Positions 1 through 10,261 of a DNA stretch of 64,000 nucleotides are shown here, one piece after another. Where the stretch lies: positions 79,662 to 143,661 of the forward strand of contig OMZA01000008.1 in the NCBI GenBank assembly GCA_900315425.1, in the 5' to 3' direction. This DNA is from an uncultured Eubacteriales bacterium (GTDB lineage Bacteria; Bacillota; Clostridia; Lachnospirales; Lachnospiraceae). Each line of letters opens with the position of its first letter. Position 1 is the stretch's first letter. The notes under the pieces are model-generated. The model made no database searches, was not told the DNA's origin, and saw only the letters and a list, made by a program, of their open reading frames with translations. Both the position numbers and the translations under genes were made by a program.

Positions 1-528
1 CAGGTAAAGACAGTAGATAAAGATGGTTATAGCGCAGTACAGGTAGGTTATGTTGACAAGAGAGAAAAATTAGTTAACAAACCACTTAAAGGAATGTTCG
101 ATAAGGCAGGAGTTTCTTACAAGAGATATGTAAGAGAGTTCAAGCTTGAGAACGCAGAAAGCTTTAATTTAAATGATGAAATTAAAGTAGATCAGTTCGA
201 GGTTGGCGATAAGATCGACGCAACTGCAATCACAAAAGGAAAAGGCTTCCAGGGTGCTATTAAGAGACATGGACAGTCTAGAGGACCTATGGCTCATGGT
301 TCTAAGTACCATAGACATGCAGGTTCAAACGGTGCTTGTTCTGATCCAAGTAAGGTATTCAAAGGAAAGAGAATGCCTGGACATATGGGATCTAAGCAGG
401 TAACAATTCAGAACCTTGAAGTTGTTAGAGTTGATGCTGAGAACAATCTGCTTTTAGTAAAAGGTGCAGTTCCTGGACCTAAGAAAGCATTAGTAACTAT
501 CAAAAACACAGTGAAAGCTGCTAAATAG
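1..528 (+). CDS. rplC: 50S ribosomal protein L3 (5' partial)
   Basis: Large-subunit protein that binds 23S rRNA near the peptidyl-transferase centre and starts 50S assembly. The reading frame is open from base 1 and ends at a TAG, so the true start lies upstream of the window and the ATG at 94 is internal. The L3 signature [13 protein letters not shown]-like stretch (residues [12 protein letters not shown]) and the C-terminal KGAVPGPK segment are visible. It opens the S10-type order L3-L4-L23-L2-S19-L22-S3, which implies that rpsJ lies just upstream. Identification is secure. Confidence 0.97.
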   Translation, partial: QVKTVDKDGYSAVQVGYVDKREKLVNKPLKGMFDKAGVSYKRYVREFKLENAESFNLNDEIKVDQFEVGDKIDATAITKGKGFQGAIKRHGQSRGPMAHGSKYHRHAGSNGACSDPSKVFKGKRMPGHMGSKQVTIQNLEVVRVDAENNLLLVKGAVPGPKKALVTIKNTVKAAK

Positions 529-552
529 GTATAGGAAAGGAGGAACAACACA

Positions 553-1173
553 ATGGCAAAAGTATCCGTATTCAACATGGAAGGAAACGAAGTTGGAGAT
601 ATCGAGCTTGCTGATTCAATCTTTAATGTAGAAATCAACGAGCATTTAGTACATATGGCTGTAGTAAGTCAGCTTGCTAACAACCGTCAGGGCACACAGA
701 GTGCAAAGACTCGTTCAGAAGTTAGCGGTGGCGGAAAGAAGCCTTGGAGACAGAAAGGAACTGGTCATGCAAGACAGGGTTCTACAAGATCTCCACAGTG
801 GACTGGTGGTGGAGTAGTATTCGCACCAAAGCCAAGAGATTATTCAATGAGTCTTAATAAGAAAGAGAAGAGAATTGCTCTTAAGTCTGCTCTTACATCA
901 AGAGTTCAGGAAGGCAAATTCATCGTAATCGATTCTCTTAAATTAGATGAGATTAAGACAAAGGCATTAGTTAACACACTTAATAGCCTTAACGTAAACA
1001 AAGCATTAGTTGTTCTTAATGAAAATGATGCAAATGTTGTTAAGTCAGCAAAGAACATCCCAGATGTAAAGGCTGCATTAACAAACACAATAAATGTTTA
1101 CGATATTTTGAAATATGACACAGTAGTAATTGATAAAGCTGCTGTTGAAACTATCGAGGAGGTGTATGCATAA
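553..1173 (+). CDS. rplD: 50S ribosomal protein L4
   Basis: Early-assembly 23S rRNA-binding protein whose long loop lines the exit tunnel. The protein is 206 aa, the usual size, and contains the conserved tunnel-loop segment [16 protein letters not shown] around residues 65-80. The ribosome site AAAGGAGGAACAAC precedes the ATG. It overlaps the rplW start by one base (ATAATG), so the two are translationally coupled. In some bacteria L4 represses its own operon, but no leader can be judged here because the operon start is outside the window. Confidence 0.97.
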   Translation: MAKVSVFNMEGNEVGDIELADSIFNVEINEHLVHMAVVSQLANNRQGTQSAKTRSEVSGGGKKPWRQKGTGHARQGSTRSPQWTGGGVVFAPKPRDYSMSLNKKEKRIALKSALTSRVQEGKFIVIDSLKLDEIKTKALVNTLNSLNVNKALVVLNENDANVVKSAKNIPDVKAALTNTINVYDILKYDTVVIDKAAVETIEEVYA

Positions 1174-1472
1174 TGGCAAATATTCAGTATTATGATGTAA
1201 TCCTTAAGCCAGTCATCTCTGAGAAGAGCATGAACGAAATGACAGATAAGAAATATACATTTTATGTTCATCCAGATGCAAACAAGACAATGATTAAAGA
1301 AGCAGTTGAGAAAATGTTCGCTAATACAAAGGTTTCAAAGGTAAATACAATGAACCTTGACGGAAAAGAAAAAAGAAGAGGCAGAACATCAGGAAAGACT
1401 GCTAAGAGAAAGAAAGCCATTGTTCAGTTAACTGCAGATAGTGCTGATATCGAGATTTTCGAAGGACTATAA
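1173..1472 (+). CDS. rplW: 50S ribosomal protein L23
   Basis: Tunnel-exit protein that forms the docking site for trigger factor and the signal recognition particle. At 99 aa it has the usual length. The N-terminus [12 protein letters not shown] and the basic loop [18 protein letters not shown] are typical of the family. The start codon overlaps the rplD stop, and a GGAGG site lies inside the end of rplD. Confidence 0.97.
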   Translation: MANIQYYDVILKPVISEKSMNEMTDKKYTFYVHPDANKTMIKEAVEKMFANTKVSKVNTMNLDGKEKRRGRTSGKTAKRKKAIVQLTADSADIEIFEGL

Positions 1473-1544
1473 AATAAGTTAACGGATTAATTAAATATAC
1501 GCAGGAAAAGCGTGATAATAAACATTCTGAAAGGAGATACAACA

Positions 1545-2375
1545 ATGGGAATTAAGACTTTTAAGCCTTATACACCTTCAAGAAGAAACATGACAAGTCT
1601 TGACTTCAGTGAGATTACAAAATCAACACCTGAGAAATCACTTACAGTTTCTTTAAAGAAGAATTCTGGACGTAATAACCAGGGTAAGATAACAGTTAGA
1701 CACCATGGTGGCGGATCTAGAAGAAAATATAGAATTATAGATTTTAAGAGAAAGAAAGATGGTATTCCAGCAACAGTAACAGCTATCGAATACGATCCAA
1801 ATAGAACAGCAAACATCGCACTTTTAACATATGCAGATGGTACAAAGGCATATATCCTTGCTCCTAACGGATTAAAGGTTGGCGCTGTAGTATCAAACGG
1901 CGAGAATGCTGAAATCAAAGTTGGTAACTGCTTACCATTAGCAAACATCCCAACTGGTACAGAAGTACACAATATTGAGCTTTATCCAGGTAAGGGCGGA
2001 CAGTTAGTTCGTGCAGCTGGAAACTCAGCACAGCTTATGGCTAAGGAAGGAAAATATGCAACATTAAGACTTCCTTCAGGAGAAATGAGAATGGTTCCAA
2101 TCAACTGCCGTGCAACAATCGGAACAGTTGGAAACATTGAGCATGATCTTGTAAATGTTGGTAAAGCTGGACGTAAGAGACATATGGGTATCAGACCTAC
2201 AGTTCGTGGTTCTGTTATGAACCCTAATGATCATCCACACGGTGGTGGTGAAGGTAAGACTAGCATTGGTCGTCCAGGTCCATGTACACCTTGGGGCAAA
2301 CCTGCACTCGGTCTTAAGACAAGAAAACAGAAAGCTTCAGACAAGTTGATCGTTAGAAGAAGAAACGGCAAATAA
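1545..2375 (+). CDS. rplB: 50S ribosomal protein L2
   Basis: Core 23S rRNA-binding protein needed for subunit association and peptidyl-transferase activity. I chose the ATG at 1545 ([14 protein letters not shown]) because AAAGGAG lies just upstream and family members start there. The frame is also open from 1512, but that extension has no family-like sequence. The C-terminal [17 protein letters not shown] motif holding the conserved histidine region is intact. The chosen start gives 276 aa, the expected length. Confidence 0.97.
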   Translation: MGIKTFKPYTPSRRNMTSLDFSEITKSTPEKSLTVSLKKNSGRNNQGKITVRHHGGGSRRKYRIIDFKRKKDGIPATVTAIEYDPNRTANIALLTYADGTKAYILAPNGLKVGAVVSNGENAEIKVGNCLPLANIPTGTEVHNIELYPGKGGQLVRAAGNSAQLMAKEGKYATLRLPSGEMRMVPINCRATIGTVGNIEHDLVNVGKAGRKRHMGIRPTVRGSVMNPNDHPHGGGEGKTSIGRPGPCTPWGKPALGLKTRKQKASDKLIVRRRNGK

Positions 2376-2390
2376 TAAAGGAGGTAACCT

Positions 2391-2666
2391 ATGGCTCGTT
2401 CATTAAAGAAAGGTCCATTCGCAGACGAGAGTCTGTTAAAGAAAATAGACGCTATGAATAAGGCAGGCGAGAAGTCAGTTATTAAGACATGGTCTCGTCG
2501 TTCAACAATTTTCCCTACAATGGTTGGACATACAATAGCAGTTCATGATGGAAGAAAGCATGTACCTGTATATGTAACAGAAGACATGGTAGGACACAAA
2601 CTCGGTGAGTTCGTAGCAACAAGAACTTATAGAGGTCATGGAAAAGACGAGAAGAAGTCTAGATAA
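2391..2666 (+). CDS. rpsS: 30S ribosomal protein S19
   Basis: Small-subunit head protein at the A-site side that contacts S13 and 16S rRNA. The 91-aa product carries the family signatures RSLKKGPF at the N-terminus and the [16 protein letters not shown] segment. The GGAGG site lies 5 bases upstream of the ATG. It sits between rplB and rplV as in other Firmicutes. Confidence 0.97.
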   Translation: MARSLKKGPFADESLLKKIDAMNKAGEKSVIKTWSRRSTIFPTMVGHTIAVHDGRKHVPVYVTEDMVGHKLGEFVATRTYRGHGKDEKKSR

Positions 2667-2693
2667 TTATGATATTGAAAGGAGGTCAAATTC

Positions 2694-3089
2694 ATGGCTA
2701 AAGGACATAGATCCCAGATCAAAAGAGAAAGAAATGAAAATAAAGATACTAGACCATCAGCTACATTATCATACGCTAGAGTATCAGTTCAGAAAGCATG
2801 TTATGTATTAGATGCCATTAGAGGTAAGGATGTTACTACTGCATTAGGTATCGTAGCATACAACCCAAGATATGCATCATCACTTATAGAGAAGTTATTA
2901 AAATCAGCTATCGCAAATGCTGAGAACAATAACGGCATGAGCGCTGACAATCTTTATATTGCAGAGTGCTATGCAAACCAGGGTCCAATTATGAAGAGAA
3001 TTAGACCAAGAGCACAGGGTAGAGCATATAGAATCGAGAAGAGAATGAGTCACATCACAATCGTTCTTGATGAGAAAGCAGCTCAGTAA
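2694..3089 (+). CDS. rplV: 50S ribosomal protein L22
   Basis: Exit-tunnel protein whose beta-hairpin lines the tunnel beside L4, where macrolide-resistance changes occur. The product is 131 aa. The C-terminal MKRIRPRAQGRAYRIEKR-type hairpin and tail are present and intact. It has an AAAGGAGG ribosome site. The N-terminus has a short extra basic segment (about 20 residues), which is common in Clostridia. Confidence 0.96.
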   Translation: MAKGHRSQIKRERNENKDTRPSATLSYARVSVQKACYVLDAIRGKDVTTALGIVAYNPRYASSLIEKLLKSAIANAENNNGMSADNLYIAECYANQGPIMKRIRPRAQGRAYRIEKRMSHITIVLDEKAAQ

Positions 3090-3158
3090 TAAACCTGATA
3101 AGGAAATGCGATAAATACTCAAATATGCGTTTCCGTAGAATTTGAAAGGAGATACAAC

Positions 3159-3812
3159 ATGGGACAGAAAGTTAATCCTCACGGCCTTAGAGTCGGAGTA
3201 ATTAAAGACTGGGACTCAAAATGGTATTCAGAAACAGATTTCGCTGATAATCTTGTAGAAGATAATAAAATCAGAAAATACCTTAAGAATAAGTTATACA
3301 GCGCTGGAATTTCAAAGATTGAAATTGAAAGAGCAGCTGGTAGAGTAAAAGTTATAGTTTATACAGCTAAGCCAGGTATCGTAATCGGTAAAGGCGGAGC
3401 AGAAATAGAGAAAGTTAAAGCTGAAGTTCAGAAACTTTCTACAAGCAAAGTTCTTATTGATGTCAAGGAAGTTAAGAGACCTGACAAGGATGCACAGCTT
3501 GTTGCTGAGAACATCGCTTCACAGCTTGAGAACCGTGTATCATTCAGAAGAGCAATGAAATCTTCAATGTCTAGAGCAATGAAGAGTGGAATTAAAGGAA
3601 TCAAGGCAAGCTGTGCAGGCCGTCTTGGTGGAGCAGATATGGCTCGTAGAGAAACTTACAACGAAGGAACTATTCCTCTTCAGACATTACGTGCTGATAT
3701 AGATTATGGATTCGCTGAAGCAGCAACAACTTATGGTAAAGTTGGTGTTAAAGTTTGGATCTATAAGGGCGAGGTACTTCCTACAGCAACTAAGGAAGGG
3801 AGCGATAAATAA
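3159..3812 (+). CDS. rpsC: 30S ribosomal protein S3
   Basis: Small-subunit protein at the mRNA entry site with helicase-like activity together with S4 and S5. The 217-aa product begins [14 protein letters not shown] and has the type-2 KH motif [14 protein letters not shown] near residue 75. Its stop overlaps the first base of rplP (TAATG), so the genes are coupled. The AAAGGAG site is 7 bases from the ATG. Confidence 0.97.
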   Translation: MGQKVNPHGLRVGVIKDWDSKWYSETDFADNLVEDNKIRKYLKNKLYSAGISKIEIERAAGRVKVIVYTAKPGIVIGKGGAEIEKVKAEVQKLSTSKVLIDVKEVKRPDKDAQLVAENIASQLENRVSFRRAMKSSMSRAMKSGIKGIKASCAGRLGGADMARRETYNEGTIPLQTLRADIDYGFAEAATTYGKVGVKVWIYKGEVLPTATKEGSDK

Positions 3813-4261
3813 TGTTAATGCCAAAGAGAGTTAAGCGTCGTAAACAGTTCCGTGGATCTATGAGAGGCAAAGCCTTAAGAGGAAATAAGATCACAAACGG
3901 AGAGTTCGGCCTTGTAGCAACAGAACCAGCTTGGATTAAATCAAATCAGATCGAAGCAGCCAGAATCGCTATGACACGTTACGTTAAGCGTGGTGGTAAG
4001 GTTTGGATTAAAATATTCCCTGATAAGCCAGTTACAGCTAAGCCAGCTGAAACAAGAATGGGTTCAGGAAAAGGTAGCTTAGAGTACTGGGTAGCAGTAG
4101 TTAAACCAGGACGCGTTATGTTTGAGATAGCTGGTGTTCCAGAAGAAACAGCCAGAGAAGCTTTACGTCTTGCAATGCACAAATTACCTGTTAAGTGTAA
4201 GATTGCTTCTAGAGAGTCTTTAAACGCATCTGTAGAAGGCGGTGATAACAGTGAAAATTAA
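3812..4261 (+). CDS. rplP: 50S ribosomal protein L16
   Basis: A-site tRNA-positioning protein of the 50S subunit. The product is 149 aa with the signature [13 protein letters not shown] after a two-residue extension, and [19 protein letters not shown] in the middle. I chose the ATG at 3812 because the AAGGGAG site at 3796-3802 is 9 bases away, while the alternative ATG at 3818 would be 15 bases away. The 3' end overlaps rpmC by 11 bases. Confidence 0.96.
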   Translation: MLMPKRVKRRKQFRGSMRGKALRGNKITNGEFGLVATEPAWIKSNQIEAARIAMTRYVKRGGKVWIKIFPDKPVTAKPAETRMGSGKGSLEYWVAVVKPGRVMFEIAGVPEETAREALRLAMHKLPVKCKIASRESLNASVEGGDNSEN

Positions 4262-4451
4262 TAAATATGTAGAAGATTTAAATACAAAATCAGCTGCAGA
4301 ATTAAATGATGAATTAGTAGCTGCTAAAAAGGAACTTTTTAATTTAAGATTTCAGAACGCAACTAACCAGTTAGAGAATACAAGCAGAATTAAAGAAGTA
4401 AGAAGAAACATTGCTAGAATTCAGACTGTGATTGCACAGAAAGCTAACTAG
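4251..4451 (+). CDS. rpmC: 50S ribosomal protein L29
   Basis: Small helical-hairpin protein next to the tunnel exit and trigger factor site. I chose the GTG at 4251, which gives [10 protein letters not shown] and 66 aa. An AGGCGG site at 4237-4242 is 8 bases away, and the upstream GTG at 4242 overlaps that site. The [21 protein letters not shown] motif region is conserved. It overlaps the rplP end. Confidence 0.95.
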   Translation: MKINKYVEDLNTKSAAELNDELVAAKKELFNLRFQNATNQLENTSRIKEVRRNIARIQTVIAQKAN

Positions 4452-4489
4452 GATAAATTTCCATAATCATTTGAAAGGAGGAATTAGTT

Positions 4490-4747
4490 GTGGCAGATAG
4501 AAACTTAAGAAAAACCAGAGTTGGTAAAGTAGTAAGTGATAAAATGGACAAAACGGTCGTAGTTGCAGTAGAGGATCATGTTAAGCATCCACTTTACAAG
4601 AAGATCGTTAAAAAAACATATAAATTAAAAGCACATGATGAGAATAATGAGTGCGGTATCGGTGATACTGTTAAAGTAATGGAGACAAGACCAATCTCTA
4701 AAGATAAGAGATGGAGACTTGTTGAAATCATCGAGAAGGCTAAGTAA
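4490..4747 (+). CDS. rpsQ: 30S ribosomal protein S17
   Basis: 16S rRNA 5'-domain binding protein of the small subunit, with an OB fold. The product is 85 aa, starts at GTG behind AAAGGAGG, and has the signature region [19 protein letters not shown] and [18 protein letters not shown]. It is the usual neighbour between L29 and L14. Confidence 0.97.
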   Translation: MADRNLRKTRVGKVVSDKMDKTVVVAVEDHVKHPLYKKIVKKTYKLKAHDENNECGIGDTVKVMETRPISKDKRWRLVEIIEKAK

Positions 4748-4769
4748 TTAGTAGAAAGGAGATATTATT

Positions 4770-5138
4770 ATGATTCAACAGGAAACAAGACTTAAAGTTG
4801 CTGATAATACAGGCGCTAAAGAGTTACTTACGATCAGAGTAATGGGCGGTTCTACTAGAAGATATGCCAGCATTGGTGATGTCGTAGTTGCTTCAGTTAA
4901 AGATGCAACACCAGGCGGTGTTGTTAAAAAGGGTGACGTAGTTAAAGCCGTTATCGTTCGTTCAGTAAAGGGCGCACGTCGTAAAGATGGTTCTTATATC
5001 AGATTTGATGAGAACGCAGCAGTTATTATTAAAGATGATAAGACACCAAGAGGAACTCGTATATTTGGACCAGTTGCCAGAGAGCTTAGAGATAAGCAGT
5101 TTATGAAGATTGTATCTTTGGCTCCTGAGGTTTTATAG
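4770..5138 (+). CDS. rplN: 50S ribosomal protein L14
   Basis: Large-subunit protein at the intersubunit bridge near the sarcin-ricin loop, and the target of the silencing factor RsfS. The 122-aa product begins [18 protein letters not shown] and contains [17 protein letters not shown], both diagnostic. Its last codons and the short gap to rplX carry the TAGGAGG site used by rplX. Confidence 0.97.
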   Translation: MIQQETRLKVADNTGAKELLTIRVMGGSTRRYASIGDVVVASVKDATPGGVVKKGDVVKAVIVRSVKGARRKDGSYIRFDENAAVIIKDDKTPRGTRIFGPVARELRDKQFMKIVSLAPEVL

Positions 5139-5148
5139 GAGGATTAAG

Positions 5149-5460
5149 ATGGCAACAAATAAATTAAAGAAAGGCGATACAGTTAGAGTTATCGCTGGTA
5201 AAGATAAAGACAAAGAAGGAAAGATCCAGTCAATTAACGTTAAAGACAACACAGCAATCGTTGAAGGCGTTAATATGATAACAAAACATACAAAACCAAG
5301 CGCAGCTAATGCACAGGGTGGTATCGTTACTACAGAAGGACCTATCAACCTTTCAAATCTTATGTATGTTGTTGGTGGCAAAGTTACAAGAATTGGTTTT
5401 TCCGAGAAAGATGGAAAAAAAGTTCGTGTTGCTAAAGCAACAGGCGAAGTTATTGATTAA
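5149..5460 (+). CDS. rplX: 50S ribosomal protein L24
   Basis: Early-assembly large-subunit protein with a KOW motif (KGDTVRVIAGKDKDKEGKI). I chose the ATG at 5149 because AGGAGG lies directly upstream and the family begins MATNKLKKGD. The longer frame from 5110 would run into rplN and lacks family similarity. The product is 103 aa. Confidence 0.96.
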   Translation: MATNKLKKGDTVRVIAGKDKDKEGKIQSINVKDNTAIVEGVNMITKHTKPSAANAQGGIVTTEGPINLSNLMYVVGGKVTRIGFSEKDGKKVRVAKATGEVID

Positions 5461-5482
5461 TTAAGAGAGGAGGTCTAGAACA

Positions 5483-6022
5483 TTGAGTAGACTTAAAGAT
5501 ACTTACAATAATGAAATCGTAGATGCGATGATGAAAAAGTTTGGTTACAAGAATGTTATGCAGGTACCAAAGCTTGACAAAATCGTTATAAATATGGGCG
5601 TTGGAGAAGCTAAAGACAACGCAAAGGTTCTTGATTCAGCTGTAAAAGATCTTGAGACAATCACTGGTCAGAAGGCTGTTTTAACAAGAGCTAAGAATTC
5701 AGTAGCTAACTTCAAAATCAGAGAAGGACAGGCTATTGGATGTAAAGTAACATTAAGAGGCGAGAGAATGTATGAGTTCGCTGATCGTTTGATCAACCTT
5801 GCATTACCTCGTGTACGTGACTTCAGAGGCGTTAATCCTAACGCATTTGATGGACGTGGAAATTATGCTCTTGGTATTAAAGAGCAGTTGATTTTCCCAG
5901 AAATCGAGTATGACAAAGTAGATAAGGTAAGAGGTATGGATGTTATATTCGTAACAACAGCAAATACTGATGAAGAAGCTCGTGAATTATTGACATTGTT
6001 CAATATGCCATTTCAGAAATAG
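5483..6022 (+). CDS. rplE: 50S ribosomal protein L5
   Basis: 5S rRNA-binding protein of the central protuberance that contacts P-site tRNA. The 179-aa product starts at TTG behind GAGGAGGTCTAGAACA. Typical segments are [16 protein letters not shown] and [21 protein letters not shown]. It is in the standard position between L24 and S14. Confidence 0.97.
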   Translation: MSRLKDTYNNEIVDAMMKKFGYKNVMQVPKLDKIVINMGVGEAKDNAKVLDSAVKDLETITGQKAVLTRAKNSVANFKIREGQAIGCKVTLRGERMYEFADRLINLALPRVRDFRGVNPNAFDGRGNYALGIKEQLIFPEIEYDKVDKVRGMDVIFVTTANTDEEARELLTLFNMPFQK

Positions 6023-6038
6023 TTAGGAGGAAAATCAC

Positions 6039-6224
6039 ATGGCTAAAAGTGCTATGAAAGTAAAGCAGCAGCGTAAAGCAAAATTCTCTACACAGGAATA
6101 TTCACGTTGTAGAATTTGCGGACGTCCACATGCTTATTTAAGAAAATATGGAATCTGCAGAGTATGTTTCCGTGAGTTAGCATACAAGGGCGAGATCCCA
6201 GGTGTTAAGAAAGCAAGTTGGTAA
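6039..6224 (+). CDS. rpsN: 30S ribosomal protein S14, zinc-binding type
   Basis: Small-subunit head protein. This is the short 61-aa zinc form: the two CxxC pairs CRIC and CRVC flank [12 protein letters not shown]. The zinc-independent long form is not seen in this window. A TTAGGAGG site precedes the ATG. Confidence 0.97.
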   Translation: MAKSAMKVKQQRKAKFSTQEYSRCRICGRPHAYLRKYGICRVCFRELAYKGEIPGVKKASW

Positions 6225-6256
6225 TATAGATAAGTCAGAAAGGAGGACGTTTTTAA

Positions 6257-6658
6257 ATGACAACTAATGATCCAATAGCAGATATGCTTACAAGAATCCG
6301 TAACGCTAATACTGCAAAACATGATATTGTAGATGTTCCAGCGTCTAAGATTAAAGTTTCTATAGCAGAAATCCTTCTTAATGAAGGTTATATAAAGAAC
6401 TATGAACTCGTTGATAACGGTTCATTCAAAGATATCCGCATCACATTAAAATATGGTGCTGATAAGAATGAGAAAATCATTTCAGGAATTAAGAGAATTT
6501 CTAAGCCAGGTCTTCGTGTATACGCAGGCAAGGATGAACTTCCTAGAGTTCTTGGAGGATTAGGAATTGCAATTATTTCTACAAACCAGGGTGTTGTAAC
6601 TGACAAAGAGGCTAGAAAGCTTCAGGTTGGTGGAGAAGTACTTGCATTTGTATGGTAA
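6257..6658 (+). CDS. rpsH: 30S ribosomal protein S8
   Basis: Central-domain 16S rRNA-binding protein, which in E. coli is also the spc-operon translational repressor. The product is 133 aa and starts [18 protein letters not shown]. It ends with the signature [21 protein letters not shown]. An AAAGGAGG site lies upstream. Confidence 0.97.
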   Translation: MTTNDPIADMLTRIRNANTAKHDIVDVPASKIKVSIAEILLNEGYIKNYELVDNGSFKDIRITLKYGADKNEKIISGIKRISKPGLRVYAGKDELPRVLGGLGIAIISTNQGVVTDKEARKLQVGGEVLAFVW

Positions 6659-6698
6659 TCAATTAATTAATATAAACTCAAATTAGGAGGTGCACGGC

Positions 6699-7238
6699 AT
6701 GTCACGTATAGGAAGAATGCCTATCGCTATTCCAGCAGGTGTTACTGTTGATTTAGCAGAAAATAATAAAGTGACTGTAAAGGGACCAAAGGGTACTCTT
6801 GAAAGAGTATTACCTTCAGAGATGGAGATTAAGGTTGAAGGTGCTGAAGTTACAGTTTCAAGACCTAATGATCTTAAGAAAATGAAATCTCTTCATGGTC
6901 TTACAAGAACACTCATCTATAACATGGTAGTTGGTGTTACTGATGGATATGAAAAAACACTTGAAATCAATGGTGTAGGTTACAGAGCGCAGAAACAGGG
7001 TAAGAAATTAGTTCTTTCTCTTGGTTACTCTCATCCAGTAGAGATGGAGGATCCAGAAGGCCTTGAGACAACTGTTGAAGGTAACCTCATTAAGGTTAAA
7101 GGTATTGATAAAGAAAAGGTTGGCCAGTATGCAGCAGAGATCAGAACAAAGAGAGCTCCAGAGCCATATAAAGGCAAGGGTATCAAATATTCTGATGAAG
7201 TTATCAGACGTAAAGTTGGTAAGACTGGTAAGAAATAA
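6699..7238 (+). CDS. rplF: 50S ribosomal protein L6
   Basis: Protein near the factor-binding centre and sarcin-ricin loop. I chose the ATG at 6699 ([12 protein letters not shown]) because the AGGAGG site at 6685-6690 is 8 bases away. A GTG at 6690 overlaps the ribosome site and would add only three residues. The C-terminal [11 protein letters not shown] signature is present. The product is 179 aa. Confidence 0.97.
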   Translation: MSRIGRMPIAIPAGVTVDLAENNKVTVKGPKGTLERVLPSEMEIKVEGAEVTVSRPNDLKKMKSLHGLTRTLIYNMVVGVTDGYEKTLEINGVGYRAQKQGKKLVLSLGYSHPVEMEDPEGLETTVEGNLIKVKGIDKEKVGQYAAEIRTKRAPEPYKGKGIKYSDEVIRRKVGKTGKK

Positions 7239-7255
7239 TTGAAGGAGTGACAGAC

Positions 7256-7624
7256 ATGGTTAGTAAAAAATCAAGAACAGAAGTTCGTTTAAAGAAACAT
7301 AGAAGATTACGTAATCGTTTCTCAGGTACAGCCCAGAGACCACGTTTATCTGTTTTCAGAAGTAATAATCATATGTATGCTCAGATTATTGACGATACAG
7401 TCGGCAACACTTTAGTATCAGCTTCAACATTAGACAAAGCTGTTAAGGCTGAAGTTGAAAAGACTAACAACGTTGATGCAGCAGCATATTTAGGAAAAGT
7501 TATCGCTGAGAAAGCATTAGATAAAGGAATCAAGACTGTCGTATTCGATAGAGGCGGATTTATTTATCAGGGTAAGATTAAGGCTTTAGCAGACGCAGCA
7601 AGAGAAGCCGGTTTAGAATTTTAA
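7256..7624 (+). CDS. rplR: 50S ribosomal protein L18
   Basis: 5S rRNA-binding protein of the central protuberance. I chose the ATG at 7256 because AAGGAG lies 8 bases upstream. The GTG at 7247 sits inside that ribosome site. Conserved segments are [21 protein letters not shown] and the C-terminal [24 protein letters not shown]. The product is 122 aa. Confidence 0.97.
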   Translation: MVSKKSRTEVRLKKHRRLRNRFSGTAQRPRLSVFRSNNHMYAQIIDDTVGNTLVSASTLDKAVKAEVEKTNNVDAAAYLGKVIAEKALDKGIKTVVFDRGGFIYQGKIKALADAAREAGLEF

Positions 7625-7645
7625 TTCCAAAAGGAGGACAATTAG

Positions 7646-8155
7646 ATGAAACGAGAAATAGTTGATGCTAGTCAGCTCGAATTGGAAGAAAAAGTTGTAT
7701 CTATCAAACGTGTTACAAAAGTTGTAAAAGGTGGACGTAACATGAGATTTGCGGCTTTAGTTGTTGTTGGCGATGGTCAGGGACATGTAGGCGCAGGTCT
7801 TGGTAAAGCAGCTGAAATTCCAGAAGCTATCCGTAAGGGTAAGGAAGCAGCTACAAAGCACCTTGTAACAGTTGCTATAGATAATAACTTAAGTATTCCT
7901 CACGATACAATTGCAAGATTTGGTGGAGCAGAAGTACTTCTTAAGAAAGCTCCAGAAGGTACTGGAGTTATCGCTGGTGGTCCAGCACGTAACGTACTTG
8001 AGCTTGCAGGTATTAAGAATATCCGTACAAAATCTTTAGGATCTAACAATAAGCAGAACGTTGTTTTAGCAACAGTTAAAGCTTTAGCAAGTATTAAGAC
8101 TCCTGAAGAAGTAGCCAGACTTCGTGGTAAGTCAGTAGATGAAATTTTAGGCTAA
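7646..8155 (+). CDS. rpsE: 30S ribosomal protein S5
   Basis: Small-subunit protein involved in decoding fidelity and mRNA unwinding, and a spectinomycin target. The 169-aa product has the S5 signature [19 protein letters not shown] near residue 30 and [19 protein letters not shown]. An AAAGGAGG site lies upstream. Confidence 0.97.
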   Translation: MKREIVDASQLELEEKVVSIKRVTKVVKGGRNMRFAALVVVGDGQGHVGAGLGKAAEIPEAIRKGKEAATKHLVTVAIDNNLSIPHDTIARFGGAEVLLKKAPEGTGVIAGGPARNVLELAGIKNIRTKSLGSNNKQNVVLATVKALASIKTPEEVARLRGKSVDEILG

Positions 8156-8170
8156 TAGGAGGAATAAAAA

Positions 8171-8353
8171 ATGGCAGATAAGTTGAAGATTACACTTGTT
8201 AAATCACCTATCGGCGCTATTCCAAAGCATAAAAAGACAGTTGAAGCTTTAGGTTTAAGAAAACTTAACAAGACTGTTGAAATGCCTGATAACGCAGCTG
8301 TAAGAGGTATGGTTGAACAGGTAAGACATTTAGTAAAAGTTGAAGAGATTTAA
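8171..8353 (+). CDS. rpmD: 50S ribosomal protein L30
   Basis: Small large-subunit protein of 60 aa with the typical [29 protein letters not shown] pattern. TAGGAGG lies directly upstream, overlapping the end of rpsE's stop region. It is in the standard place between S5 and L15. Confidence 0.96.
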   Translation: MADKLKITLVKSPIGAIPKHKKTVEALGLRKLNKTVEMPDNAAVRGMVEQVRHLVKVEEI

Positions 8354-8383
8354 TAAATAAACAGAATTAGAAGGAGGTGCGAC

Positions 8384-8824
8384 ATGGAATTATCTAATTT
8401 AAAACCTGCAGCAGGTTCAGTTCATAGCGATAATTTTAGAAGAGGTCGTGGTCATGGCTCTGGAAATGGAAAGACAGCTGGTAAGGGACACAAAGGTCAG
8501 AAAGCTCGTTCAGGAAGCCCAAGACTTGGTTTCGAAGGTGGCCAGATGCCTTTATATAGACGTATTCCTAAGAGAGGTTTCACTAACAGAAACACTAAAG
8601 TTATCGTAGGAATTAACGTTTCTGCTCTTGAGAGATTTGACAATGGAGCAGAGGTAACTGTTGATACTTTAATCGAAGCAGGAATCGTTAAAAACCCAAG
8701 AGATGGTGTTAAAATTCTTGGAAACGGCGAGCTTACAAAGAAGCTTACAGTTAAAGCAAATGCATTTAGCGAAGGTGCAAAGAATAAGATTGAGGCACTT
8801 GGCGGAACCTGTGAGGTGATTTAA
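8384..8824 (+). CDS. rplO: 50S ribosomal protein L15
   Basis: Late-assembly large-subunit protein. The 146-aa product has the glycine/arginine-rich N-terminus [22 protein letters not shown] and [15 protein letters not shown]. Its stop overlaps the secY start (TTTAATG), which couples ribosome protein and translocase synthesis. Confidence 0.97.
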   Translation: MELSNLKPAAGSVHSDNFRRGRGHGSGNGKTAGKGHKGQKARSGSPRLGFEGGQMPLYRRIPKRGFTNRNTKVIVGINVSALERFDNGAEVTVDTLIEAGIVKNPRDGVKILGNGELTKKLTVKANAFSEGAKNKIEALGGTCEVI

Positions 8825-10155
8825 TGTTAAAGACGGTTAGGGATGCATTTAAGGTCAAAGAGATTCGTCAAAGAATTTTTTATACATTTTTGATGCTTAT
8901 TGTAGTCAGAATTGGTTGTCAGATTCCATTACCTAACACAACAACAGAGACTATCAAGTCAGTAACAGATGGTTTCAGTAATGGTGCACTTGGATTTTTC
9001 AATGCAATGACTGGTGGTTCTTTTGAACGTATGTCAATCTTTGCATTGAACATTACACCATATATTACGGCTACAATTATTATACAGCTCCTAACTATTG
9101 CAATTCCAAAATTGGAAGAGCTTCAGAAAGAAGGAGAAGAAGGAAGAAAGGTAATCAACAAGATTACAAGAGTGTTAACTGTAGCACTCGCTATTCTTCA
9201 GTCAGCAGCCACAGCACTTAGCTTTGGTAACAGAGGACTTTTTGGAGATAGAGCTACTATTAGCGAGAAGAAATTTGTATTATATATTGTTATTTCAGTA
9301 GCAGCTATGACAGCAAGTGCCGCATTCTTAATGTGGTTAGGTGAGCAGATTACTGAAAAGGGTGTTGGAAACGGAATTTCTATTATCCTCCTTATTAACA
9401 TCGTGGCTAGAATGCCAGAGGATTTTGCTAACTTATATGAGAATCATGTAAAGACAGCATCTTCAATCGGTGGAAAGGGACTTGCAGCAGTAGTTATTGC
9501 TTTTGTAGTAGTTGCTGTAGTAGTACTTGTAGTTTTACTACAGGATGCAGAAAGAAGAATTCCAGTACAGTATGCTAAGAAGATGCAGGGAAGAAGACTT
9601 GTAGGAGGTCAGGGTTCACATATTCCTCTTAAAGTAAATACAGCTGGTGTTATTCCGGTTATCTTTGCTCAGTCGCTTCTTATGTTCCCTGTTGTTATCG
9701 TTCAGTTAGTAAAGGGAACTACACCAAGTTGGACAAACTACCTTACATCAAACAATTGGTGGAAGTTCAACTCAGTTAGCATTAAGTATTCTATTGGATA
9801 CATCGTTTATGCATTAATGGTAATTGGTTTTGCATATTTCTATACTTCAATTACATTTAATCCAATTGAAGTTGCAGATAATATGAAGAGATCAGGCGGA
9901 CAGATTCCAGGAATCAGAACTGGAAAACCAACAGAAGATTTCCTAAGCAATATGCTTAAATATGTTATCTTCATCGGTGCTATAGGTCTTCTTATTGTTG
10001 CTACATTACCAATCGCATTTGGTGGTATATTCAATGCTGATGTATCATTTGGTGGAACATCACTTATCATCGTGGTTGGTGTTGTACTTGAAACAATTAA
10101 GAATATTGAAGCTAAGATGGTCGTTAGAAACTATAAAGGTTTTTTAACTAATTAA
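8824..10155 (+). CDS. secY: Protein translocase subunit SecY
   Basis: Central channel of the Sec translocon in the cytoplasmic membrane. The 443-aa product has about ten hydrophobic segments. It shows the early GGSFERMSIFALNITPYI region, the loop QDAERRIPVQYAKK, and the late GIRTGKPTEDFL loop typical of SecY. It overlaps rplO by one base and is the last gene of the spc block before adk. Confidence 0.97.
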   Translation: MLKTVRDAFKVKEIRQRIFYTFLMLIVVRIGCQIPLPNTTTETIKSVTDGFSNGALGFFNAMTGGSFERMSIFALNITPYITATIIIQLLTIAIPKLEELQKEGEEGRKVINKITRVLTVALAILQSAATALSFGNRGLFGDRATISEKKFVLYIVISVAAMTASAAFLMWLGEQITEKGVGNGISIILLINIVARMPEDFANLYENHVKTASSIGGKGLAAVVIAFVVVAVVVLVVLLQDAERRIPVQYAKKMQGRRLVGGQGSHIPLKVNTAGVIPVIFAQSLLMFPVVIVQLVKGTTPSWTNYLTSNNWWKFNSVSIKYSIGYIVYALMVIGFAYFYTSITFNPIEVADNMKRSGGQIPGIRTGKPTEDFLSNMLKYVIFIGAIGLLIVATLPIAFGGIFNADVSFGGTSLIIVVGVVLETIKNIEAKMVVRNYKGFLTN

Positions 10156-10163
10156 TATAAGAA

Positions 10164-10189
10164 ATGGGACGGAACTTATTCCGTTCCAT
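10164..10189 (+). terminator. Hairpin between secY and adk
   Basis: An 11-bp stem (ATGGGACGGAA with TTCCGTTCCAT, one G-U pair) and a CTTA loop lie just after the secY stop. The downstream tract is T-poor, so it is more likely an attenuator or mRNA-end stabiliser than a full terminator. Confidence 0.6.
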
Positions 10190-10261
10190 TCTGTTATAAA
10201 ATAAGGATTCCAATTTGATAGACCATTTACGGTCCAATATAAGAAAGTAAGAGATAAATAT